Part shown: positions 7,984 to 15,814 of the stretch, piece after piece | How positions within the stretch are numbered: the stretch's first letter is position 1 | Layout of the letters: each line of letters opens with the position of its first letter | NCBI GenBank assembly: GCA_022510785.1 | Contig: JAFLSV010000006.1 | Location: forward strand, 1 to 64,000 | Length of the DNA stretch: 64,000 bases | Reading direction: 5' to 3' | DNA from: Desulfovibrionaceae bacterium | GTDB taxonomy: Bacteria; Desulfobacterota; Desulfovibrionia; Desulfovibrionales; Desulfovibrionaceae | Notes under the pieces: model-generated | The model's database searches: none | Seen by the model: only the letters and a program-made list of their open reading frames with translations | What the model was told of the DNA's origin: nothing | Program-made: the position numbers and the translations under genes

Positions 7984-8988
7984 ATGGAATACGCGCACCA
8001 GGAAAAACCGGTTGCGGGAAAGATCATCCTCCGCGCCGGGAATGAAAAAGGGTTCCTGAAAAATCGCATGTGTGTCAATATAAATGTTTCGGATATATGT
8101 AATTTTTCATGCTCATACTGCATAAACAGCGCGTCAAAGGAAAAAGCAAAACGAATTCTTGATAAAAATATACTTGCACAATTTATTGATGACCTTGAAG
8201 AGCGTAAAAATGATACATATCAATTTGCTGTGGCAGGAGGAGAACCGCTCCTATATCCTCACATCAATTTTCTTGTTAAAAAAATAGATGAAACAATTTC
8301 GTCGACTAATAAAATGATTAAAATTGCAACTAATGCTTCTCTGTTGCCAGAAAAAGGAGAATCCTTATATGCGGCGGCTAAAAATACAAAAATAATGTTT
8401 TCTGTTTCCGTCCATACGGAACAGATCAAGATTGTCTCATTTGCGAAAAAAATTGCACAATTTGGGCATCATGATGACATCAAATGCAAAATACTTTTTC
8501 TGCCAGGAAAATTGAAAGAAACCAAAAAGATGATTGATATTTTCAGTATTAATAATATAGAAACCATTTTATCTGTTGTTACACACCAAAAAGGAATTCC
8601 ATTTCAGTACAGCCCTGAAGAGCTTGGATTTATGCAGCAACATCCTACTGCAAATCATAAACAACTTTTCCATGAATATACGGATCATTCAGTGGAAGAG
8701 TTTGATCGCATAACACGTGGCCTGCATCCTGAAAAATTTAATTACAAAGGCATGAAATGCTGTGCCGGAAGGAATACCCTGCGACTTGCGCCTGATGGCA
8801 CATGCGCGCGCTGTTTTGGGTTTCTGCGGCTTGGTGAAAAATTCAATTTATCCGAGCGTCGGTTGCGCAACATCCCCGAATTGTCAACATACTGCGTCTG
8901 CCCTGCGGATTTTTGCACCTGCCTGACATTTCTTCAAACACCAAAATGGAGACTGCCGGAAGATAAACCCGAATATATCCGCTCATGA
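7984..8988 (+). CDS. Radical SAM protein with SPASM-like C terminus (1)
   Basis: Length 334 residues; ATG 7984 follows AAGGAGAG. The cluster motif Cys39-x3-Cys43-x2-Cys46 (CNFSCSYC) binds the [4Fe-4S] that cleaves SAM, and VAGGEPLLYPH is the SAM-binding GGE. After the TIM barrel, a Cys-rich tail (CCAG..., CARC, CVCPADFCTC, ending TPKW) probably holds one or two auxiliary clusters. The third radical-SAM protein of the cluster shares this tail pattern. The interior is AT-rich (8040-8960) unlike the genes on either side, so it may have been acquired separately. The substrate is unknown. Confidence 0.87.
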   Translation: MEYAHQEKPVAGKIILRAGNEKGFLKNRMCVNINVSDICNFSCSYCINSASKEKAKRILDKNILAQFIDDLEERKNDTYQFAVAGGEPLLYPHINFLVKKIDETISSTNKMIKIATNASLLPEKGESLYAAAKNTKIMFSVSVHTEQIKIVSFAKKIAQFGHHDDIKCKILFLPGKLKETKKMIDIFSINNIETILSVVTHQKGIPFQYSPEELGFMQQHPTANHKQLFHEYTDHSVEEFDRITRGLHPEKFNYKGMKCCAGRNTLRLAPDGTCARCFGFLRLGEKFNLSERRLRNIPELSTYCVCPADFCTCLTFLQTPKWRLPEDKPEYIRS

Positions 8989-9000
8989 TCGGGAGGAGCC

Positions 9001-10779
9001 GTGATTGTTTTCATCAATTGCTATGAAGAAATGGCCACGGGTATGCGTATACTGGCCGCCATGGCCAGGGAAAAGGGCTTTGCGGTGCATATTTGCGTTG
9101 TGCAGGGCTATTCTGTCGTAACAAAAGATACCCTTGATGAAAGTACAACAAGTATGCATATCTGCGTCAACGGCACGTTTCATGTCAATCAGCTCAGGGG
9201 GCGTCCCTTTTCCGCCGGGGAACTCACGTCGCTGCAAACCAAACTTCAACAGCTGAACCCGGAGCTGATCTGCATTTCCACCCGCAGCGCCAATGACGAC
9301 ATTATGCCGGATATGCTACGCTGCATCCGCGATACCTGCCCCGGCGTTCCCATCATCTGCGGCGGCTACGGCCCCACCTATGCGCCGGAGCACTATTTGC
9401 GGCATGGCGCGGATATGGTTCTGCGGGGAGAAGGCGAAATATCCTTTGCCGCCCTGCTGGACAGCCTGCCCCTGCAATCTCCTCTGCTCTCTCCTCCACA
9501 TCATATTCCCAATGCCTGTTATCTGGATAACGGGAATATGGCCCGCACGCCGATGGCCGCGCCGCTGCGGGATATTTCCGCACTGCCCTCCCCCCTTACC
9601 GGCGATGCGGTCACGACTTTTATTCATGATGACAGCGTGGAGGAGCGCGATCCGGCCTTTGACGACACAACATTTTATATTCTGACCGGGCGGGGCTGCA
9701 TTGGCGCGTGCGCCTATTGCGCGGCCCCGGTGTTGGGCGGCATGTACAAAAAGGAAGGGCATATCCTGCCCCGCTACCGCCGCCGGAGTGACGAACAGGT
9801 TTTGCGGGAGCTGGAGCAGGCCAGGGCACAGGGCGTCCAGCGCATTTTTTTCAAGGACGAATATCTGGTGGACGAGCCGCGACGGCTTACCGCCTTTTTT
9901 CGCCAGTATCAGGAACGCATCGGCCTGCCGTTTCGCGCCAATCTGCATCACGAACAGCTTTTGCGCCACCCGGAACTGCTGGATGCGGCTCTGGACGCCG
10001 GCATGTATGGCTATTCCATTGGCTTTCAGGCCGGCATGGAGCGCATGGCCCGCCATGTCTACGGTCGTCCTCACAGGTTTACGGATTTCATGACCCTTGC
10101 GCAAATTTTGTTTGAGCAGTTTGTTGTTATTCAGTTTCATTTTGTCAGCGGCACAAGCCTCAACAGCGATGAGGAATTTGAGGCCAAATGCGCTCTCATG
10201 GCCTCGCTGCCCTATGATCCCGTCGCGCCCTGGCGCACCTTGTGCATGGATTTTCAGTTTTTCCCACAGCCTCTCTCGCGCCTTACCCAAAACCTCGATG
10301 GGGGAAAACTGCAACGCTTGCCCGTGCGGACATGGGCCGGGCTTGCCTTGCGCGCCCAGTTGCGCCACTTCGCCACGGAAGAGGAAATCCGGCAGACGGA
10401 AGAAGAAATATCGCAACTTGCGCGAGAACGCGAGGTGGATTTTCTCCAGACGCGAAGCAGGGAACTGCGCGCAAAACGCCTGGAAGAGTACTGCGGCGCG
10501 CTTGCCCGGGACATGGCGGGCAGGGACGTTCTGGTTATGGGCGAGGCCACGCCGGATTATGCCGCCAGATGTCAGCTGCTGGCGGACAGCCGCATCGTGG
10601 GCCGGATTGCCTTTCCGGGCCATGCGGCGGAGACGGGGCGCATCGACGCATCCCGTATTGCCGGGGACTACGACCCCTCAATGCCCATTATTATGTTTGG
10701 TTCATCCTATTCCAGATTTGCCCGGCATTTGCGCCGGCAGTACCGCGTCGGCAATCCCCTGTACGGCGTCCGCATGTAA
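9001..10779 (+). CDS. B12-binding-type radical SAM protein
   Basis: A 592-residue protein beginning with GTG at 9001 after GGGAGGAG. Residues about 1-150 look like the cobalamin-binding Rossmann domain of class B radical SAM enzymes (VPIICGGYGPTYAPEHYLRHGAD, then RGEGE). Cys233-x3-Cys237-x2-Cys240 (CIGACAYC) is the cluster site. The C-terminal 150 residues are unassigned. No canonical DxHxxG is visible, as is common in this class, so B12 binding is inferred from fold order. Such enzymes methylate unreactive carbon or phosphorus or rearrange carbon skeletons. It lies 12 bases after radical SAM 1. Confidence 0.83.
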   Translation: MIVFINCYEEMATGMRILAAMAREKGFAVHICVVQGYSVVTKDTLDESTTSMHICVNGTFHVNQLRGRPFSAGELTSLQTKLQQLNPELICISTRSANDDIMPDMLRCIRDTCPGVPIICGGYGPTYAPEHYLRHGADMVLRGEGEISFAALLDSLPLQSPLLSPPHHIPNACYLDNGNMARTPMAAPLRDISALPSPLTGDAVTTFIHDDSVEERDPAFDDTTFYILTGRGCIGACAYCAAPVLGGMYKKEGHILPRYRRRSDEQVLRELEQARAQGVQRIFFKDEYLVDEPRRLTAFFRQYQERIGLPFRANLHHEQLLRHPELLDAALDAGMYGYSIGFQAGMERMARHVYGRPHRFTDFMTLAQILFEQFVVIQFHFVSGTSLNSDEEFEAKCALMASLPYDPVAPWRTLCMDFQFFPQPLSRLTQNLDGGKLQRLPVRTWAGLALRAQLRHFATEEEIRQTEEEISQLAREREVDFLQTRSRELRAKRLEEYCGALARDMAGRDVLVMGEATPDYAARCQLLADSRIVGRIAFPGHAAETGRIDASRIAGDYDPSMPIIMFGSSYSRFARHLRRQYRVGNPLYGVRM

Positions 10780-10800
10780 ATGATGCTTCGGAGTGTGTGA

Positions 10801-11781
10801 ATGCGCTACCTTCAGGCCGGCTTTCCCCCTTACTTCACAAAAAATTTTTTTCAGAGCCATTGGCAGGTCACACAAAAATGCAATTTCCATTGCGCCTATT
10901 GCGTCAATGAGGAACAACGCAGGGACGGCATCCATATGTCCCCGGAAATCATGCGCGCGGCTCTGGGCATGATTGCCGGACTTTCCAGACCGTCGTACCG
11001 CTTTTCTCTTTCCGGGGGAGAGGTAACCTTATATCCCCACCTGGAAGATATGCTCTCTTCCATTGCGACACTGTTTCCCGCCGGCACTGTCGTCACCATG
11101 CTGAGCAACGGCAGCGCGTCGCCACGGCGGATGCGCGCGCTTCTGTCCCTTGCGCCCACACTGCAATGCCGCTTCATCATTACCATTCATCCGGGGCAGA
11201 CCCGTGTGTCTGACCTGATTGAAAAACTGCTGTCCTTCAGCCCAGAGGAAAGAAAAAACTGGTTTCATCTGAAACTGGTTGCGCCGCCCCAGGAATCCCA
11301 CATCAAGAAAATACGGACGCAGCTGGATGCGGCGGGCATTTTCCATTACAGCGTCCATGCCGTGATGGACTTTGCGACGGGCAAACTTGCGGAAGGTTAT
11401 AAGAAAGAGAGTCTTTCCCTGCTTGCTCCGTCAAATGGCAGAAAGGAATACTTTTCTTACCGTCATGTTACGGAACATGGTGAAAAGGATGTCACATTTC
11501 TTGAAGGTTTATGGCACGATATGTTCCACTATACGGGCATGTTTTGCAGTGCCGGCTATCAATCCATTTACCTGGATGAATATGGGCATGTTTCCAAGGG
11601 GCAGTTCTGCGGCCGTATGCCATATACCATTCTGGAAAAAAATCCTTTTACGGATCCACAATTTATCACGCCCATGCGCTGCACTGAACCGCATTGTACC
11701 TGTACCCCCTACACAAGCCTGCCCAAATGGCGCAATGACTCGTATGCCCCGGCATGGTCAGGCATGGAGCACAACGGATGA
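10801..11781 (+). CDS. Radical SAM protein with SPASM-like C terminus (2)
   Basis: The 326-residue protein has Cys27-x3-Cys31-x2-Cys34 (CNFHCAYC) close to its N terminus and the SAM-binding SLSGGEVTLYPH. Its tail has CSAGYQ, FCGR and CTEPHCTCTPYTSLPKW. The final CxC and PKW match radical SAM 1, so the two are paralogues with a shared auxiliary-cluster domain. Its stop overlaps the start of the next glycosyltransferase gene (ATGA), which shows translational coupling and a shared role with sugar transfer. The substrate is unknown. Confidence 0.87.
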   Translation: MRYLQAGFPPYFTKNFFQSHWQVTQKCNFHCAYCVNEEQRRDGIHMSPEIMRAALGMIAGLSRPSYRFSLSGGEVTLYPHLEDMLSSIATLFPAGTVVTMLSNGSASPRRMRALLSLAPTLQCRFIITIHPGQTRVSDLIEKLLSFSPEERKNWFHLKLVAPPQESHIKKIRTQLDAAGIFHYSVHAVMDFATGKLAEGYKKESLSLLAPSNGRKEYFSYRHVTEHGEKDVTFLEGLWHDMFHYTGMFCSAGYQSIYLDEYGHVSKGQFCGRMPYTILEKNPFTDPQFITPMRCTEPHCTCTPYTSLPKWRNDSYAPAWSGMEHNG

Positions 11782-12764
11782 CGCCTGAACTTTCCGTCAT
11801 TATTCCTCTTTACAATCAGGGCGCTTGCATTGAAAACGCGCTGAACAGCGTGGCTGCCCAGCGTATTGCGCTGGAAATTCTTGTGGTGGACGACGCCTCG
11901 ACGGATGACGGGCCGGAACGGGTAGAGCGGTGGGCGAAAGCCCATGCCGTGCCTGTGCGACTGGTGCGCCAGCCCGTGCGGGGCTATGCCCTGGCCGCCC
12001 GGCTGGCGGGCGTGGCCGCCGCCGTCGCGCCGGACATTCTTTTTGTGGACGCGGACGATACGCTGCTGGGCGAAAAGCGCCTTGCCCGCGTCCTTGCCCG
12101 CAAACACGAAAAGGGGTGCGAACTGGCGCACTTCCGCACGCTGGGTCAGACCCCCGGCGGTACGGAAACAGGGGAAATCCTGTGGGCCGCGCCGCCCGCG
12201 CAGGATGAACTGCGCAAAAGCGCCGTGTTTGCCGCCTATGCCGCCTGTCCGTACCCGCCGCTTGTCTTTTGGGGCAAAATCTATTCCCGCGCCCTGCTGG
12301 AGCGGGTCATGCCCCTGGCGCGGGGCAGAACCATATTCCGCTTTGACGACAAATTTTTTGTGTCTCTTGTAGTTCTTCACGCCCAATCCTATGTGGGGTG
12401 CGAAGAATACATCTATCACTACCGCTTGTGCGAGTCCTGGCCCATGACCAAGTTTGCCGGACGCGTGCATGACCTGTTGCAGCTGAAAGAGGTTATTGCT
12501 CCACTTCTGGAAAAAAATGATGTTGATCCGCAAGCGGCGCAAACGTTTTATGAATTTTTGAATCGCCGCATCACCAATAATATGGGCAGGCTGTGCATTG
12601 AAGCGGAAAAGCGTCTTTTTTCCGGCGAAAATCCTGACACCATTTTTGCGGAAATTATGCCATTTCTTGACGAAGAACAACTTTTTGACGCCGCTTTGTT
12701 GTCCACACACGCTAATGTGCAGTCTGTTACCCGCACTGCCCGCAGGATATATTATGAATTCTGA
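11778..12764 (+). CDS. Family-2 glycosyltransferase (paralogue A)
   Basis: A 328-residue GT-A enzyme: LSVIIPLYNQGACIENAL at the N terminus, the UDP-binding VVDDAS, then the metal-binding DADD (about residues 92-95). I use ATG 11778, not the upstream in-frame ATG, because it sits directly before the glycosyltransferase fold and overlaps the previous stop. The C-terminal half is conserved with the next gene but otherwise unassigned. No membrane span is seen, so it should act at the inner face of the inner membrane. Donor and acceptor cannot be read from sequence. Confidence 0.88.
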   Translation: MTPELSVIIPLYNQGACIENALNSVAAQRIALEILVVDDASTDDGPERVERWAKAHAVPVRLVRQPVRGYALAARLAGVAAAVAPDILFVDADDTLLGEKRLARVLARKHEKGCELAHFRTLGQTPGGTETGEILWAAPPAQDELRKSAVFAAYAACPYPPLVFWGKIYSRALLERVMPLARGRTIFRFDDKFFVSLVVLHAQSYVGCEEYIYHYRLCESWPMTKFAGRVHDLLQLKEVIAPLLEKNDVDPQAAQTFYEFLNRRITNNMGRLCIEAEKRLFSGENPDTIFAEIMPFLDEEQLFDAALLSTHANVQSVTRTARRIYYEF

Positions 12765-13791
12765 CAGTAAAAATCAACCGGATTTGACTGTTGTCATTCC
12801 CTATTTCAATCAGCCGGAGCAACTTGCGCGGGCGCTGGACGATGTGCTGGGGCAACAGGGGCTACGGCTGGAAGTGTTTGTGGTGGATGACGCCTCGGAG
12901 CGCCGCTGTGACGCGCTTGTGGATGAATTCCGGCAAAAGGGCCTTGCCGTAAGCCTGCTGCGCCAGCCCCAGCGGGGCTACACCCTGGCGGCGCGCCTGC
13001 ACGGCATGAGAGAAGCCCAGGGGCGCTGGCTGGCCTTCGTGGATGCCGACGACGGCCTGTGTTCGCCCACGGCCTATGCGCGGGCGGTGAAAGCGGCCGA
13101 CGCCGCGCACACCGATATTCTGCACTATGTCACCCTGGCCGATGACGGCGGCGGGCGCCTGTGCGCCTGGCGCAACGCCATGCCCTTTCACGCCAAGGCT
13201 CTGCACGGAAGCGCCATCTTTCATACCTGGCTGACGGGCGACTGCCGCGCCCATTCCGTATGGAACAAGCTCTACAGTCGCGCCCTTTACCTGCGTCTGC
13301 TGAGCCTTGAGCACACCGTGCCCATTTTTCGCATAGAAGATTTCTACCTGACAGCGCATTTTCTTTTGCTGGCGCACAGCTATACACCCTGTGACCTTGC
13401 TGTGTACCGATACAATCCGCCCTCCGGCACGCATCTGGAAAAAGCGGCGGCCCGCGCCGTGGACGCCATGCGTATGTATCTGGCCCTGCCGGATCGCTTC
13501 GGGGCGCTGAGACTGCCGCATGACGACTGTGTGAGGCTTAAAAGCTATCTGCGTAAGCTCGTTCTGCTCAACACGGGCAGGATATGCAGCCTTTTGCCGC
13601 GCCAGCCAGCCCGTCCGGGGAAGGACGCGGAATACGGCCCGCCCGATCCTGAAGCCATCAGGCGTATCCGGCGCTACGGAAGCGCCCGGGACTTCTTTCT
13701 TGTCCTGGCCATAGCCAATGCCAGCAATGCACGAAAATTACAGGATATTTCCAGGCATTTTCTTTCCTCTCTTCCCGTCCGTTCACGATAA
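12754..13791 (+). CDS. Family-2 glycosyltransferase (paralogue B)
   Basis: A 345-residue protein with LTVVIPYFNQPEQLARAL, VVDDAS and DADDG. It is related to the preceding gene beyond the common family motifs: both have LLRQP.RGY.LAARL or the close RLVRQPVRGYALAARL after the donor site, and both have an FR(F/I)(D/E)D(K/F)F or similar box near the middle. A tandem duplication followed by divergence explains this. The gene overlaps its neighbour by 11 bases. Confidence 0.87.
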   Translation: MNSDSKNQPDLTVVIPYFNQPEQLARALDDVLGQQGLRLEVFVVDDASERRCDALVDEFRQKGLAVSLLRQPQRGYTLAARLHGMREAQGRWLAFVDADDGLCSPTAYARAVKAADAAHTDILHYVTLADDGGGRLCAWRNAMPFHAKALHGSAIFHTWLTGDCRAHSVWNKLYSRALYLRLLSLEHTVPIFRIEDFYLTAHFLLLAHSYTPCDLAVYRYNPPSGTHLEKAAARAVDAMRMYLALPDRFGALRLPHDDCVRLKSYLRKLVLLNTGRICSLLPRQPARPGKDAEYGPPDPEAIRRIRRYGSARDFFLVLAIANASNARKLQDISRHFLSSLPVRSR

Positions 13792-13813
13792 ACCATGTTC
13801 AGCAGGAGACAGC

Positions 13814-15061
13814 ATGGACAACACAGTTCTGATCCTGGGTGGCGACGGTTTTTGCGGATGGCCCACGGCCCTGCATCTTTCGCAAAACGGCTATCATGTG
13901 GTCATTGCCGACAATTTTTCCCGCAGAAAAATTGACGTGGATCTGGGCCTTGGCTCGCTTACGCCCATTCTTCCGCTGGAGGAGCGGCTTGCCGCGTGGC
14001 GCGAGACCTCGGGCAAATCCATGGACTTTATCCTGATTGATATCGCCCGCGAGTACGACCGCTTTCTGGGGCTCCTGCGCGACGTGCGGCCACGGGCCAT
14101 TGTCCATTTCGCCGAACAGCGCGCCGCGCCCTATTCCATGCGCAGCAGCGCCTGCAAGCGCTATACGGTGGACAACAACCTCAACGCCACTCACAACGTG
14201 CTCTGCGCCATTGTGGAGTCGGGGCTGGACGTTCACCTTGTGCATCTTGGCAGCATGGGCGTGTACGGCTACACGACAACCAAAATGCCCATCCCCGAAG
14301 GATATCTGCCCGTCCGCATTGAGGCGCCGGACGGATCCTGCGTCGAACGGGAGATCATGTACCCGCCGGCCCCCGGCAGCGTCTACCACATGACGAAAAC
14401 CCAGGACGCGCTGTTTTTCTATTTTTACAACAAAAACGACGGGGTGCGCATTACCGATCTGCATCAGGGCATTGTATGGGGCACGGCGACCGATGAAACC
14501 ACAATGAGCGAGGCCCTTGTCAACCGCTTTGACTATGACGGCGATTACGGCACGGTACTCAACCGTTTTCTGGTGCAGAGCGTTGTGGGGCATCCGCTCA
14601 CCGTGTATGGCACAGGCGGCCAGACCCGCGCGTTCATCCACATCCGGGATACGGTCAAATGTATCAAGCTGGCCATTGAACACCCGCCGCTGCCGGGAGA
14701 GAGGGTCAAAATTTTCAATCAGGCCACGGAAACATGGTCCGTGCGGGAACTGGCCGTGCTTGTCTCACGGCTGACGGGTTGCGAAGTGCGCAGCTATGCC
14801 GATCCGCGCAAGGAAGATCTGGAAAATGGCCTGATTGTGGAAAACAGCCAGTTCCGCGCTCTGGGCCTTTCTCCGGTGACGCTTTCCGACGGGCTGATGA
14901 GCGAAGTGCGCGATGTGGTGGCCAAATACCGCCATCGCTGCGACCTTGCCAAAATTCCCTGCACCTCGCTGTGGACAACCGGGCAGACCGTGGACAGGGA
15001 AGGAGCCCCCCTGTCCCTGGCCGGCTCTCCGGCAGGGGCCACGGGGATCAGCATCCTGTGA
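13814..15061 (+). CDS. UDP-sulfoquinovose synthase-like NAD-dependent epimerase/dehydratase (SQD1/SqdB family)
   Basis: The 415-residue protein follows plant SQD1 and cyanobacterial SqdB closely along its length. It has the NAD loop LILGGDGFCGWP, FAEQRAAPYSM (SQD1: GEQRSAPYSM, which includes a sulfite-site Arg), catalytic Tyr191-x3-Lys195 (YHMTK), TDET, and VVGHPLTVYGTGGQTR. SQD1 makes UDP-sulfoquinovose from UDP-glucose and sulfite. The strand that reads TMGEYG in SQD1 is SMGVYG here, so Thr became Ser and Glu became Val; this could alter chemistry. ATG 13814 follows CAGGAGA. It closes the glycan run. A UDP-sugar 4,6-dehydratase-like activity is the alternative. Confidence 0.85.
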   Translation: MDNTVLILGGDGFCGWPTALHLSQNGYHVVIADNFSRRKIDVDLGLGSLTPILPLEERLAAWRETSGKSMDFILIDIAREYDRFLGLLRDVRPRAIVHFAEQRAAPYSMRSSACKRYTVDNNLNATHNVLCAIVESGLDVHLVHLGSMGVYGYTTTKMPIPEGYLPVRIEAPDGSCVEREIMYPPAPGSVYHMTKTQDALFFYFYNKNDGVRITDLHQGIVWGTATDETTMSEALVNRFDYDGDYGTVLNRFLVQSVVGHPLTVYGTGGQTRAFIHIRDTVKCIKLAIEHPPLPGERVKIFNQATETWSVRELAVLVSRLTGCEVRSYADPRKEDLENGLIVENSQFRALGLSPVTLSDGLMSEVRDVVAKYRHRCDLAKIPCTSLWTTGQTVDREGAPLSLAGSPAGATGISIL

Positions 15062-15064
15062 ACC

Positions 15065-15238
15065 ACGCTGGATGACCAAATCCCCAATGCCTGATGCATA
15101 ACCGGATGGCGAAACGCTGAAATTCACGCCCGGCAGCGAGGTACGCCCCCATGTCGCGACTGCTCCTGTACACCATGCGCCGCTTTTTTCACCAAATCTT
15201 GGCGTTGCCGCCTCAATTCCCTTGATGGTCAAGGCCAT
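15065..15238 (-). pseudogene. Possible integrase N-terminal (arm-binding) remnant
   Basis: From ATG 15238 on the minus strand the frame begins MALTIKGIEAATPRFGEK and includes NFSVSPSG, which resembles the arm-type DNA-binding start of tRNA-associated integrases (MxLT...I.AAKP...L.V.PSG). The gene reads away from the neighbouring tRNA-Ser, as expected for such integrases. No core-binding or catalytic part follows: the frame runs into the antisense of the UDP-sulfoquinovose synthase-like gene. The match is short and could be chance. Confidence 0.35.
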
Positions 15239-15296
15239 GCCGCCTTCTTGCGTCAGGGTTGGAAAGTTTTCTCAGTTCGGAGTTGATCTCAGTGTC

Positions 15297-15317
15297 ATAC
15301 CCAGAAAAATACCCAGA
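15297..15317. repeat. Two 9-bp direct repeats near tRNA-Ser, possible arm-type sites
   Basis: ATACCCAGA occurs at 15297-15305 and 15309-15317, a 12-base period. Short repeats of this kind just inside an island, between integrase and tRNA, are often arm sites for the integrase. Nothing further supports the role. Confidence 0.35.
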
Positions 15318-15430
15318 CACGAGGTGGTTTTTTTAAGGTTTTCGTTACCCGTCACTGGACAAAACAAAATCCGGAAACCGTTTACTATCAACGATTTCCG
15401 GACTTCTTTGGAATTCTTTAAAAAAATTTC

Positions 15431-15519
15431 TGGCGGAGAGGGGGAGATTCGAACTCCCGGTGGTGTTACCCACACACGATTTCCAATCGTGCTCCTTAGG
15501 CCAGCTCGGAAACCTCTCC
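15431..15519 (-). tRNA. tRNA-Ser (GGA)
   Basis: The minus strand gives an 89-base tRNA. The acceptor GGAGAGG pairs with CCUCUCC, followed by G and an encoded CCA. The anticodon arm ACGAT-TGGAAAT-ATCGT-like carries GGA, reading serine UCC/UCU. A long variable arm and a TTCGAAT T-loop confirm the class II serine type. tRNA 3' ends are common island insertion sites; here the 3' end faces the accessory DNA at 1-15,430. Confidence 0.95.
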
Positions 15520-15814
15520 GCAAGCGATAATTTTTAACCCATAAGAGCTGGAATGGCAAGCAAAAATTACGCTCACGCAGGGCATTCTGAAGATATTTTA
15601 AATTAAAACTATAACTATTTTAATAGATTATCTGTCACTTTCCCTGTTTTTTCCACAATCACTCCGGGGCGGCGCTTAGCGCGCTTTTCCTGCGGCTCAT
15701 CCTGTGATACAATGAAAACAGGCGCATGCGGAAAAAATGGTCATAAAGGACTCCAAACAGGGTGTAACCGGGCGGCCGGTTTAACGGTAACCGCTGCTCC
15801 ACAAGGAGAACGCC
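15520..15814. other. Intergenic region before aspartase
   Basis: No gene is seen. An AT-rich patch (15590-15640) contains the palindrome CTATTTTAATAG-like element and could hold the aspartase promoter. No clear -35/-10 pair was found. The last 60 bases before aspA are GC-rich. Confidence 0.4.

Noticed and set aside
7971..10800. RiPP precursor peptide gene near the radical SAM genes
   Set aside because: Gaps of 12-21 bases leave no room, and no short Cys- or Gly-rich frame with its own ribosome site was seen nearby.
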